Source: Niveispirillum sp943370215
GTDB taxonomy: Bacteria; Pseudomonadota; Alphaproteobacteria; Azospirillales; Azospirillaceae
Reading direction: 5' to 3'
Assembly (NCBI GenBank): GCA_943370215.1
Contig: CALRQC020000001.1
Location: forward strand, 310,001 to 374,000
Length of the DNA stretch: 64,000 bases
Part shown: positions 17,061-24,267 of the stretch, piece by piece
Layout of the letters: the number at the start of each line of letters is the position of its first letter
How positions within the stretch are numbered: position 1 is the first letter of the stretch
Program-made: the position numbers and the translations under genes
Notes under the pieces: generated by a model
What the model was told of the DNA's origin: nothing
What the model saw: the letters and a program-made list of their open reading frames with translations, nothing else
Database searches by the model: none

Positions 17061-18632
17061 CTATGTTCCAGTCTGGGCTGTCCCGAAAAGGTCCGGTCCA
17101 TTTTCCACCGCCACCATCATGTCGGCGGGATCGGGCGCATGGGGATCACCGGCCGCCGTCTGACAGTCCAGATGCGGCAGGGCGATGGCCCGCATCCCGC
17201 CCAGCAGGGTCCGCTGTACGATGACGCCCCGCTGTTCCATATAGGAGAGCAGGCGGCGTGCCCGGCCAGGAGAGCGGCTGCCGCAAGCCCGCGCCACCTC
17301 TGCATCCGATGGGCAGGGCGCCTTGGCGATGGCGGCGCGGGCCAGCAGCAGGAAAACGCCCTGCATGTCCTCGGGCAGGCCGGCCGCTGCTTCTTCCGCC
17401 TGGGCCCATTCCGGCTGGTCGGTGCCGCCGGCATCCACCCCGGCGCGGATCACGGACAGGCGGCGGCGAAAGCCCGGCATGTCCAGCGCTTCGCCCCGCA
17501 GCCGATGGATACGGCAGCGTACCAGGAAATCCTGATACAGCACGGCATCGGTGCGGAAGGCGGCCTCTGGGTCGGCCAGCACTTCGCGCAGCACCTCATC
17601 CAGTTTCTGCTCCATCTCCTCCGTCGACAGGGCGGGCGGCTCCGGGTTGGCGGCGGCATTGGCGGCCATTTCCGCCTGGCGCTGCCCGGCCAGCCGCAGG
17701 GCGGCGTTGATGTCGGGTGCGGCCTGTGGCGGCGGGCGTTTGGCCACGGGCATCGGCGTCGGGGCGAACAGCTCATCCGCCGTCGGGGTCAGGATCAGGT
17801 CGCGGGCGTCGGCGGGCGGCTGATCGGGCAGGGGCATCAGCTTGGGGCTGCCGCCCCGCCCGGCCGTTTCCACCACCCCGATTCGCACTGGCAGCGGCCG
17901 ACGTGACAGGGCCGGGCCCAGGGCCACGAAATGGCCGCGCTGCAGGTCGCGGAACATTTCCGCCTGCCGGCGCTCCATGCCCAACAGGTCGGCGGCGCGC
18001 GCCATGTCGATATCCAGGAAGGTGCGGCCCATCAGGAAGTTGCTGGCCTCCGCCGCCACATTCTTGGCCAGCTTGGCCAGACGCTGGGTGGCGATGATGC
18101 CGGCCAGCCCGCGCTTGCGGCCACGGCACATCAGGTTGGTCATGGCGCCCAGGCTGATCTTGCGCGCCTCATCCGACACCTCACCGGCGGCGGCGGGCGC
18201 GAATAGCTGCGCCTCGTCCACCACCACCAGCATCGGATACCAGTAATCGCGTTCCGCGTCGAACAGCCCGCCCAGGAAGGCAGCGGCCAGACGCATCTGC
18301 GCCTCGATATCCGCGCCCTCCAGGCTCAGCACCACGGAAACGCGGTGCTGGCGCACGCGGGCGGCCACACGCTGAAGCGAGACTTCCGTATGGTCGGCGG
18401 CCTCCACCACCACATGGCCGTATTTCTCGGCCAGGGTGACGAAATCCCCTTCCGGGTCGATGACGCATTGCTGCACCCAAGGCGCGCTCTGTTCCAGCAA
18501 CCGGCGCAGCAGATGCGACTTGCCGGAACCGGAATTGCCCTGCACCAGCAGGCGGGTGGCCAGCAATTCCTCCAGGTCGAGCAGTGCCGGGCGGTTTTCC
18601 GCCGTCAAACCCATGTCGATGCCGACCTGCAT
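17061..18632 (-). CDS. HerA/DUF87-like ATPase
   Basis: A 523-residue P-loop ATPase. Walker A is GNSGSGKS at residues 32-39 and Walker B is LVVVDEAQ with the acidic pair at 139-140. The region around VIDPEGDFVTLAEKYGH and GRTFLDIDMARAADLLGMER resembles HerA-type DNA-translocase ATPases. The C-terminal half has a Pro/Ala-rich linker and a domain with many helices, ending near an RRLLSYMEQRGVIVQRTL segment that looks like a winged helix. No NurA nuclease gene is adjacent, so a DNA-end resection role is not supported by context. It precedes a cold-shock gene and follows the fliP arm. Confidence 0.8.
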   Translation of the reverse strand: MQVGIDMGLTAENRPALLDLEELLATRLLVQGNSGSGKSHLLRRLLEQSAPWVQQCVIDPEGDFVTLAEKYGHVVVEAADHTEVSLQRVAARVRQHRVSVVLSLEGADIEAQMRLAAAFLGGLFDAERDYWYPMLVVVDEAQLFAPAAAGEVSDEARKISLGAMTNLMCRGRKRGLAGIIATQRLAKLAKNVAAEASNFLMGRTFLDIDMARAADLLGMERRQAEMFRDLQRGHFVALGPALSRRPLPVRIGVVETAGRGGSPKLMPLPDQPPADARDLILTPTADELFAPTPMPVAKRPPPQAAPDINAALRLAGQRQAEMAANAAANPEPPALSTEEMEQKLDEVLREVLADPEAAFRTDAVLYQDFLVRCRIHRLRGEALDMPGFRRRLSVIRAGVDAGGTDQPEWAQAEEAAAGLPEDMQGVFLLLARAAIAKAPCPSDAEVARACGSRSPGRARRLLSYMEQRGVIVQRTLLGGMRAIALPHLDCQTAAGDPHAPDPADMMVAVENGPDLFGTAQTGT

Positions 18633-18770
18633 CCGCCCATCACTCCGTCAGTTCCGTTCGAAGCAGCCTTCTATAGCGCAGGAAGGTCGCCGACGGGGAG
18701 AGGGCGTTGGGAGAAGGGGGCGGGGGGCAGGGTTGTGCCGGCCATGGGGCGGGTGCGGGTGGTGGTCTGC

Positions 18771-19523
18771 CTATCCGAAACTCTGCACCAGACTGCCCAC
18801 CACCAAATACCAGCCATCGATCAGCACGAAGAAGATCAGCTTGAAGGGCAGGGCGATCATGGCCGGTGGCAACATCATCATGCCCATCGACATCAGCACC
18901 GACGACACCACCATATCGATGATCAGGAAGGGCACGAAAATCAGAAAACCGATCTCGAATGACCGCTTCAGCTCTGTCAGCATGAAGGCGGGGATCAGCA
19001 CATGGATGGGGACATCCTTCGGCTCCGCCACTGGCGGGGTCTTCGAAATATCCATGAAAAGCTGCAAATCGCGCTCGCGCACATGGCTGGTCATGAAGGC
19101 ATGGAACGGCTCCACGGCGCGCTTGAACGCCGTCATCTCGTCCACCTCCTCATTCATCAGCGGCACGATGCCGTTCTGGTAGGAGGCCTGCAGGGTGGGC
19201 GCCATGATGAAGAAGGTGAGGAACATGGCCAGACTGACCAGCACCTGATTGGGCGGCACCTGCATCGTGCCCATGGCGGAGCGCAGGAAGCTCAGCACGA
19301 TGGTGATGCGCACAAAACAGGTCATCATGATCAGGATGCTGGGGGCTACCGACAGTACCGTCAGCAGGGCCACGAACTGAATGATGCGGCCGGTGCTGCT
19401 GGGCCCGTCGCCCATATCCAGGGAAAAGCTTTGCGCCGCCGCCGGTAGTACCGCCAGCAACAGCGCGGGTAGCGCCAGGGCCAGCCCGCGCAGCCAGCCG
19501 GGCATCGTTGTGAAAAGGTTCAT
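18771..19523 (-). CDS. fliP: Flagellar export-gate protein FliP
   Basis: A 250-residue inner-membrane core subunit of the flagellar type III export gate, which assembles with FliQ and FliR. A cleavable signal peptide is followed by membrane helices. The family stretches ALLTVLSVAPSILIMMTCFV and RSAMGTMQVPPNQVLVSLAM are conserved. The start overlaps the fliO stop by four bases. It is the last gene of a minus-strand flagellar arm that diverges from flgB-flhB. Confidence 0.97.
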   Translation of the reverse strand: MNLFTTMPGWLRGLALALPALLLAVLPAAAQSFSLDMGDGPSSTGRIIQFVALLTVLSVAPSILIMMTCFVRITIVLSFLRSAMGTMQVPPNQVLVSLAMFLTFFIMAPTLQASYQNGIVPLMNEEVDEMTAFKRAVEPFHAFMTSHVRERDLQLFMDISKTPPVAEPKDVPIHVLIPAFMLTELKRSFEIGFLIFVPFLIIDMVVSSVLMSMGMMMLPPAMIALPFKLIFFVLIDGWYLVVGSLVQSFG

Positions 19524-19876
19524 GGCTTGTCCCCCTGGCTGCGTTTCAGCAGGGACAGGAAACTGGGCGCCGGGGCGGGGGCCGGTGCATCGGCAATAGG
19601 GGGCGGGACAATACCCGTCTCCACCACCCGGTCATCCCCCATGCCCAGCAACAGCAGATGTTCCACCCCGTCGCGCTTCACCAACACCAGCCGGCGGCGC
19701 GCATCCAGGGGCAGCACCTCCACCACGCCCAGCCGGCGGGCCGCACCCCGGCGCTGCACCGGCAGGCCGGCATTGGGGCCGAAGCGCCGCAGCAGGAAGC
19801 CGAACAGCCCGATCAGCGCCAGCACGAAGACCAGGGCGGCGACAAAACGGATGTAACTATCCCCGCCCATGCTCAA
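19520..19876 (-). CDS. fliO: Flagellar biosynthesis protein FliO
   Basis: A 118-residue membrane protein with one N-terminal helix (YIRFVAALVFVLALIGLFGF) and a small cytoplasmic domain containing RRLGVVEVLPLDARRRLVLV and LLLGMGDDRVVETG. This is the normal FliO layout: the protein stabilises FliP during assembly of the export gate. Genes on both sides overlap by four bases, so the arm is translationally coupled. Confidence 0.88.
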   Translation of the reverse strand: MSMGGDSYIRFVAALVFVLALIGLFGFLLRRFGPNAGLPVQRRGAARRLGVVEVLPLDARRRLVLVKRDGVEHLLLLGMGDDRVVETGIVPPPIADAPAPAPAPSFLSLLKRSQGDKP

Positions 19877-20208
19877 CCTTCCTCGCTGCGGCGATAGGCG
19901 GCGGCGGCGCGAATGCGGGTGGAGTGGGTTTCCGTACCCCCCAACTTGTCGCCATGCACCTCCTTCAGGGCCATGGCCAGCCCCTCCAGACCCAGCATCA
20001 CTTTTTCCAGTTGCGGCAACAGGGCGCGGGCCTGGTCGGGTGGCAGGCCCAGGGCGGCATCCAGGATCGGTTTCACCTCCCGCTCCAGTCCGGCCAGTTC
20101 CACGATGTCGCCGCTGCGCACATTGGCAGCACTGGCGGTCAGCAAGGCATCCAGGCTTGCCAGCGTGTCGGCGATATCGGCGGCGGCAGGGGGCAGGGGT
20201 ATGGTCAT
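19873..20208 (-). CDS. Unknown helical protein of the flagellar arm (FlgN/FliT-like?)
   Basis: A 111-residue all-helical soluble protein (MTIPLPPAAADIADTLASLD at the start). It lies between fliO and the FlhB C-domain-like gene with four-base overlaps on both sides. The size, the helical nature and the central LPQLEKVMLGLEGLAMALKE coiled stretch suggest a FlgN/FliT-type export chaperone, but sequence alone does not prove it. Co-translation makes a flagellar role likely. Confidence 0.65.
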   Translation of the reverse strand: MTIPLPPAAADIADTLASLDALLTASAANVRSGDIVELAGLEREVKPILDAALGLPPDQARALLPQLEKVMLGLEGLAMALKEVHGDKLGGTETHSTRIRAAAAYRRSEEG

Positions 20209-20537
20209 GGCTGCGGTCTTACAGGATCATCGGGGCCGGTGGAAGGGCCGGACGCGGCAGACCCGCCATTGGCGCGGTAAACATAGGCAAGAATTTCCGC
20301 CACGGCGGCAATCGCCTCGATGGGGATTTCGCTTTCCACATCCACGGCGGCAAGAATTTCCGCCAGATCGGCATCGGTACGCACCTTCACCCCATGGGCG
20401 AAAGCCAGTTCCAATATCTGTTCCGCAACGGCGCCATGGCCGCTGGCCACGATGCGCGGCAGGGCAGGATCGCCAGCGCTGTGGCGCAGGGCGACGGCGA
20501 CCTGCCGCTTCGGCTTTGGTTCTTCGGCATCGGCCAA
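20205..20537 (-). CDS. FlhB C-terminal-domain homologue (FhlB-like), probable TTG start
   Basis: A 110-residue protein resembling the cytoplasmic switch domain of FlhB/YscU without the membrane part. RQVAVALRHSAG and VVAEQ-like GAVAEQILELAFAHGVKVRT match the FlhB segments around and after the cleavage site. The NPTH autocleavage motif is absent, as is usual for these stand-alone paralogues. No in-frame ATG fits. The TTG at 20537 has GGAAGA upstream and gives a natural N-terminus (MADAEEPKPK). It is the first gene of the minus-strand arm. Confidence 0.82.
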   Translation of the reverse strand: MADAEEPKPKRQVAVALRHSAGDPALPRIVASGHGAVAEQILELAFAHGVKVRTDADLAEILAAVDVESEIPIEAIAAVAEILAYVYRANGGSAASGPSTGPDDPVRPQP

Positions 20538-20813
20538 GGGCGATCTTCCAGAACATGAGGCGAAAGGGACAAGGGAGAACCGCAGGATAGCAGAATGACA
20601 AGGGGGACGACAGGTCAGCCGATGGCATTTGCGCTTTATTAACCTTGGGGTTGGAGTATGGTAGTGGAATGGGGTGCAAAAGGCGAAGGGCCCTGCCCCC
20701 ACGGCCTCGCATATGAAGATGCGGGCGACCCGCCAGAATGGCGCGCTTTTTGCTTCTGCTTTAGTCAGGTATGTGATGTCCGGCCCGGTGGGCCGACGGA
20801 TGGGGATTGGATC
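20538..20813. promoter_or_regulatory. Divergent flagellar intergenic region
   Basis: About 276 bases between the two flagellar arms must hold both promoters. A TTAACC half-site at 20639-20644 resembles half of a CtrA box, but the second half is missing. No clear sigma-54 (-24/-12) or sigma-28 element was found by eye. Confidence 0.4.
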
Positions 20814-21218
20814 ATGGATCTGGGCGATACCGGCTTGTTTCGCATGATGAACGACAAGATGGCCTGGCATAATCAGCGCCAGGAGGTCTTGTCCCAGAAC
20901 GTGGCCAATGCCGACACGCCGCATTTCCAAGCCAGTGATCTGACCGCCTTCGAGTTCAAGAAGCAATTGCGCGCGCATCAGCAGATGGCCCTGGCTGGCA
21001 GCAAACAGGGCCATCTGGCCAGCACATTGCCGCAGCAGGGGACGTTTCAGGCCGATAAGGAACGCACCCCTTATGAAACGGCACCCGACGGCAATGGCGT
21101 GGTGCTGGAGGAACAGATGCTGAAGATCGGCCAGAACGCACTGGAATACCAGACGGTGACCAATCTTTACCGCAAGCAGGTGGGGATGCTGCGCACCGCC
21201 ATGACGGCGCCGCGCTGA
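20814..21218 (+). CDS. flgB: Flagellar proximal rod protein FlgB
   Basis: A 134-residue rod subunit. The N-terminus contains the family signature QRQEVLSQNVANADTPHFQA, and the C-terminal helix contains LEYQTVTNLYRKQVGMLRTA. The start MDLGDTGLFRMM is preferred over the 52-residue longer frame, which reads through intergenic DNA. It is the first gene of the plus-strand arm flgB-flgC-fliE-fliQ-fliR-flhB and is secreted by the apparatus encoded around it. Confidence 0.96.
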   Translation: MDLGDTGLFRMMNDKMAWHNQRQEVLSQNVANADTPHFQASDLTAFEFKKQLRAHQQMALAGSKQGHLASTLPQQGTFQADKERTPYETAPDGNGVVLEEQMLKIGQNALEYQTVTNLYRKQVGMLRTAMTAPR

Positions 21219-21247
21219 TCGGCCTGAGGCGATAGGGGAGTGATAAG

Positions 21248-21661
21248 ATGGACCTGATGAATTCCATGGCCTTGTCGGCCGCCGGCATGAAGGTGCAGGG
21301 CACGCGCCTGCGCGTCATCTCTGAAAATCTGGCCAACGCCAATTCCACCGCCCCCTCGCCGGGTGATCTGCCTTATCGCCGCAAGGTGGTGCTGTTCCAG
21401 AATGCGCTGGACAAGGAAATCGGCGTTGAAAAGGTGAAGGTGAAGAAGATCGATGTGGATCGCAGCGATTTTCCCCGTCGCTACGATCCCGGTCACCCCT
21501 CTGCCGATGCCGATGGCTATGTGCTGACGCCCAACGTCAATTCGCTGATCGAGGCATCGGACATGCGTGAAGCCCAGCGTTCGTATGAGGCCAATCTCAA
21601 TACCATCGATGCGACGCGCCAGATGATCATGCGTACCGTCGATCTGCTGCGTTCCAACTGA
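21248..21661 (+). CDS. flgC: Flagellar proximal rod protein FlgC
   Basis: A 137-residue rod subunit. The N-terminal helix RLRVISENLANANSTAPSPG is the rod-protein signature, and the C-terminus EASDMREAQRSYEANLNTID matches FlgC. GGGGAG lies upstream of the ATG. It follows flgB by 29 bases. Confidence 0.97.
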   Translation: MDLMNSMALSAAGMKVQGTRLRVISENLANANSTAPSPGDLPYRRKVVLFQNALDKEIGVEKVKVKKIDVDRSDFPRRYDPGHPSADADGYVLTPNVNSLIEASDMREAQRSYEANLNTIDATRQMIMRTVDLLRSN

Positions 21662-21726
21662 TTTCCCTGCCCTGATCTTCCTGGCGGCATCCGCCGCCCG
21701 CGCCGAAAGAAAGCCGGATTACCGCC

Positions 21727-22044
21727 ATGGCCATTCCCTTTTCCAACGCCGCCGCTGCTTATGCCAATGCCGCACAGCGCGGGCTGACCGCCCCTGGTGG
21801 TTCTGCCAAGGCCGGCAATGCGGAGGGGGCCTCCTTTGGGGATGCCTTGAAGGAGGCGGTGGAGACATCCATCAACACCATGCACAAGGGCGAGGACATG
21901 ACCGCCAAGGGCGTGGTGGGCAAGGCCGACCTTGCCGATGTGGTCAGTGCCGTGACCAATGCGGAAATGACGTTGCAGGCGGTGGTCAATGTGCGCGACA
22001 AGGTGATCTCCGCCTATCAGGAAATCCTGCGTATGCCGATGTGA
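21727..22044 (+). CDS. fliE: Flagellar hook-basal body protein FliE
   Basis: A 105-residue protein linking the MS ring and export gate to the rod. The C-terminal half carries the family features VVSAVTNAEMTLQAVVNVRD and KVISAYQEILRMPM. The N-terminal 40 residues are Ala/Gly-rich and variable, as usual. It lies 65 bases after flgC. Confidence 0.95.
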   Translation: MAIPFSNAAAAYANAAQRGLTAPGGSAKAGNAEGASFGDALKEAVETSINTMHKGEDMTAKGVVGKADLADVVSAVTNAEMTLQAVVNVRDKVISAYQEILRMPM

Positions 22045-22093
22045 CGGCGGGCCTGTGGCCGGCGGTCCGGTATAAGGGGAAGGAACCGCCGGC

Positions 22094-22384
22094 ATGACAG
22101 AGGCGGAAGCGATTGATATTGTACGGGATGCGCTTTTCATCACCATCATCATCAGCCTGCCGCTGATGGCGATTGCCCTTGTGGTGGGTTTGGCCATTTC
22201 GCTGTTCCAGGCGCTGACCCAGTTGCAGGAACAGACCCTGACCTTCGTGCCGAAGATCCTGATCATGTTCGTTGCCATGGTCTTTCTGCTGCCCTTCATG
22301 CATGGGCATCTGAAGGTCTTCACCGAAGGATTGATGGACAAGATCATTGCCATCGGCACGGCCCGCGATGGGGATGATGGTTGA
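22094..22384 (+). CDS. fliQ: Flagellar export-gate protein FliQ
   Basis: A 96-residue protein with two membrane helices (LFITIIISLPLMAIALVVGL and LTFVPKILIMFVAMVFLLPF) flanking the conserved cytoplasmic stretch FQALTQLQEQTL. Four copies join FliP and FliR in the export gate. The stop overlaps the fliR start by one base (TGATG). Confidence 0.97.
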   Translation: MTEAEAIDIVRDALFITIIISLPLMAIALVVGLAISLFQALTQLQEQTLTFVPKILIMFVAMVFLLPFMHGHLKVFTEGLMDKIIAIGTARDGDDG

Positions 22385-23148
22385 TGCAGCTTGACCAGCT
22401 CATCGCCGGCTCGCTGTTCGCCTTTCTGATGGTGTTCATGCGCGTCGGTGCCGCCATGCTGGTGATGCCGGGCTTTGGGGAACCGTTCGTCTCCACCCGC
22501 ATCCGGCTGCTGTTTGCGCTTGGCGTCTCCTATCTGCTGATGCCGGTACTGCTTTCCAGTATGCCGCCACGTCCCGCCACGGTGGGCGGGATGCTGACCC
22601 TGATCCTGGCGGAAACGCTGACCGGGCTGTTTTTGGGCACGATTGCCCGCATGTTGATGTCATCGCTGGAAACGGCGGGGATGCTGATCGCCAATCAGGT
22701 GGGCTTGTCGGCAGCGCAGAGCTTCAACCCGGCCCAGGCCACTTCCGGCAACGCGCTCTCGTCGCTGCTGTCCATGCTGGCGCTGGTGCTGATCTTCGCC
22801 ACCGACCTGCACCATATGTTGCTGCTGGCCATCGTGGACAGCTATTCGCTGTTCGCACCCGGCGTCTGGCTGCCGGTGGATGATGCCGCCCAGCATATGA
22901 CGCGGGTGATGGCCGACAGTTTTCTGATCGGGATGCAGTTGGCGGCCCCCTTCACGGTGATCGGCCTGTTATTCTATCTTGGGCTGGGCCTGATCGCCCG
23001 TCTGGTGCCGCAGATTCAGGTGTTCTTTGTGGGGATGCCCTTGCAGATCATTTTCGGCCTGTTGTTGCTGGGGCTCAGCCTCAGCGCCCTGATGGTGTTC
23101 TGGTTGGCCCGGTTTGAGGGCCACCTGATCAACATCCTGCAGCCGTGA
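22384..23148 (+). CDS. fliR: Flagellar export-gate protein FliR
   Basis: A 254-residue integral membrane protein with about six hydrophobic helices. MLVMPGFGEPFVSTRIRLLF and QVGLSAAQSFNPAQATSGNA are family signatures. The start is the ATG at 22384, overlapping the fliQ stop; an immediately upstream in-frame TTG is unlikely. One copy per gate completes the FliPQR pore. Confidence 0.96.
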   Translation: MQLDQLIAGSLFAFLMVFMRVGAAMLVMPGFGEPFVSTRIRLLFALGVSYLLMPVLLSSMPPRPATVGGMLTLILAETLTGLFLGTIARMLMSSLETAGMLIANQVGLSAAQSFNPAQATSGNALSSLLSMLALVLIFATDLHHMLLLAIVDSYSLFAPGVWLPVDDAAQHMTRVMADSFLIGMQLAAPFTVIGLLFYLGLGLIARLVPQIQVFFVGMPLQIIFGLLLLGLSLSALMVFWLARFEGHLINILQP

Positions 23149-23164
23149 GCCGGGGAGGGGCGCC

Positions 23165-24244
23165 ATGGCCGAGGATCAGGACGACGATAGCAAAACCGAA
23201 GAACCAAGCAGTAAGCGCCTGGCCGACGCGCGCGAAAAAGGTCAGGTGCCGAAATCCCAGGAATTCAGCCATCTGTTCGTGCTGGGCGCCAGCCTGGGGC
23301 TGATCTTGCTGATCCTGCCCTGGTCGTTCCGGCGGATCGACGCCTCGCTGCTGCCCTTCATCGAACAGCCCCATGCCATTCCCATGGATGGCGGCACGCT
23401 GGAACTGATCCTGCGCGACCTGGCGATGAGCGTGGTGGGGGCGTTGGCGGTGCCGCTGCTGGTGCTGTTGGTGGCCGGCGTCATGGCGTCGGTGGTGCAG
23501 GTGGGCTTTCTGGTCACCACGGAGAAGTTCCTGCAGTTCGACTTCAACCGCATCAACCCGCTGACGGCGCTCAGTCAGAAATTCTCGATGAAAAATCTGG
23601 TGGAATTTCTCAAGGCGCTGGCAAAGCTGGTGATTGTCGGCGTTGTTGTCTTCATCACGCTCAGCCCCCTATGGCATTCGGTCGATCATTTCATCGCCAT
23701 GTCGATGATCGATATCGTGCGCGAAACCCAATCCCTGGCGGCGCGCACCATCTTCGCTGTGCTGCTGGTGTTGTTGGTGTTGGGCGGGGCCGATTATCTT
23801 TACCAACGCTATACGTTCATGCAGCAGATGCGCATGACCAAGCAGGAAGTGAAGGAAGAGTTCAAGCAGGCCGAAGGCGATCCGCTGATCAAGGGCAAGA
23901 TCCGGCAATTACGGATGGAACGTGCCCGTAACCGCATGATGGGTAATATCCCCACCGCCGACGTGGTTGTCACCAACCCCACCCATTATGCCGTTGCGCT
24001 GAAATATGATCCGGCCGCCATGGGGGCGCCCACCGTGGTGGCCAAGGGGGTGGATCATCTGGCCATGCGGATCCGCGAGCTGGCGGAGGAACATGGCGTG
24101 CCGCTGATCGCCAACCCGGCGCTGGCCCGCGCGCTCTATGCCACGGCAGAAGTGAATGAGGAGATACCCGCTGACCATTATAAGGCGGTGGCACAAATTA
24201 TCTCCTACGTGTTCAAAATGAAGCGCAAACCCCTGCCGGGCTGA
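23165..24244 (+). CDS. flhB: Flagellar export switch protein FlhB
   Basis: A 359-residue membrane protein controlling substrate specificity of flagellar export. The N-terminus DSKTEEPSSKRLADAREKGQ, four membrane helices and the cytoplasmic domain are complete. The autocleavage motif NPTH is at residues 271-274, so the switch should be functional. A second, truncated FlhB-like gene lies at 20205-20537. The gene follows fliR by 16 bases and precedes cckA by 23. Confidence 0.97.
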   Translation: MAEDQDDDSKTEEPSSKRLADAREKGQVPKSQEFSHLFVLGASLGLILLILPWSFRRIDASLLPFIEQPHAIPMDGGTLELILRDLAMSVVGALAVPLLVLLVAGVMASVVQVGFLVTTEKFLQFDFNRINPLTALSQKFSMKNLVEFLKALAKLVIVGVVVFITLSPLWHSVDHFIAMSMIDIVRETQSLAARTIFAVLLVLLVLGGADYLYQRYTFMQQMRMTKQEVKEEFKQAEGDPLIKGKIRQLRMERARNRMMGNIPTADVVVTNPTHYAVALKYDPAAMGAPTVVAKGVDHLAMRIRELAEEHGVPLIANPALARALYATAEVNEEIPADHYKAVAQIISYVFKMKRKPLPG

Positions 24245-24267
24245 GTGCCCGCATCATTTTCGGGAAG

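Noticed and set aside
20635..20650. Possible CtrA box between the flagellar arms
   Set aside because: Only one TTAACC half-site is present; the second TTAA at the right spacing is missing.
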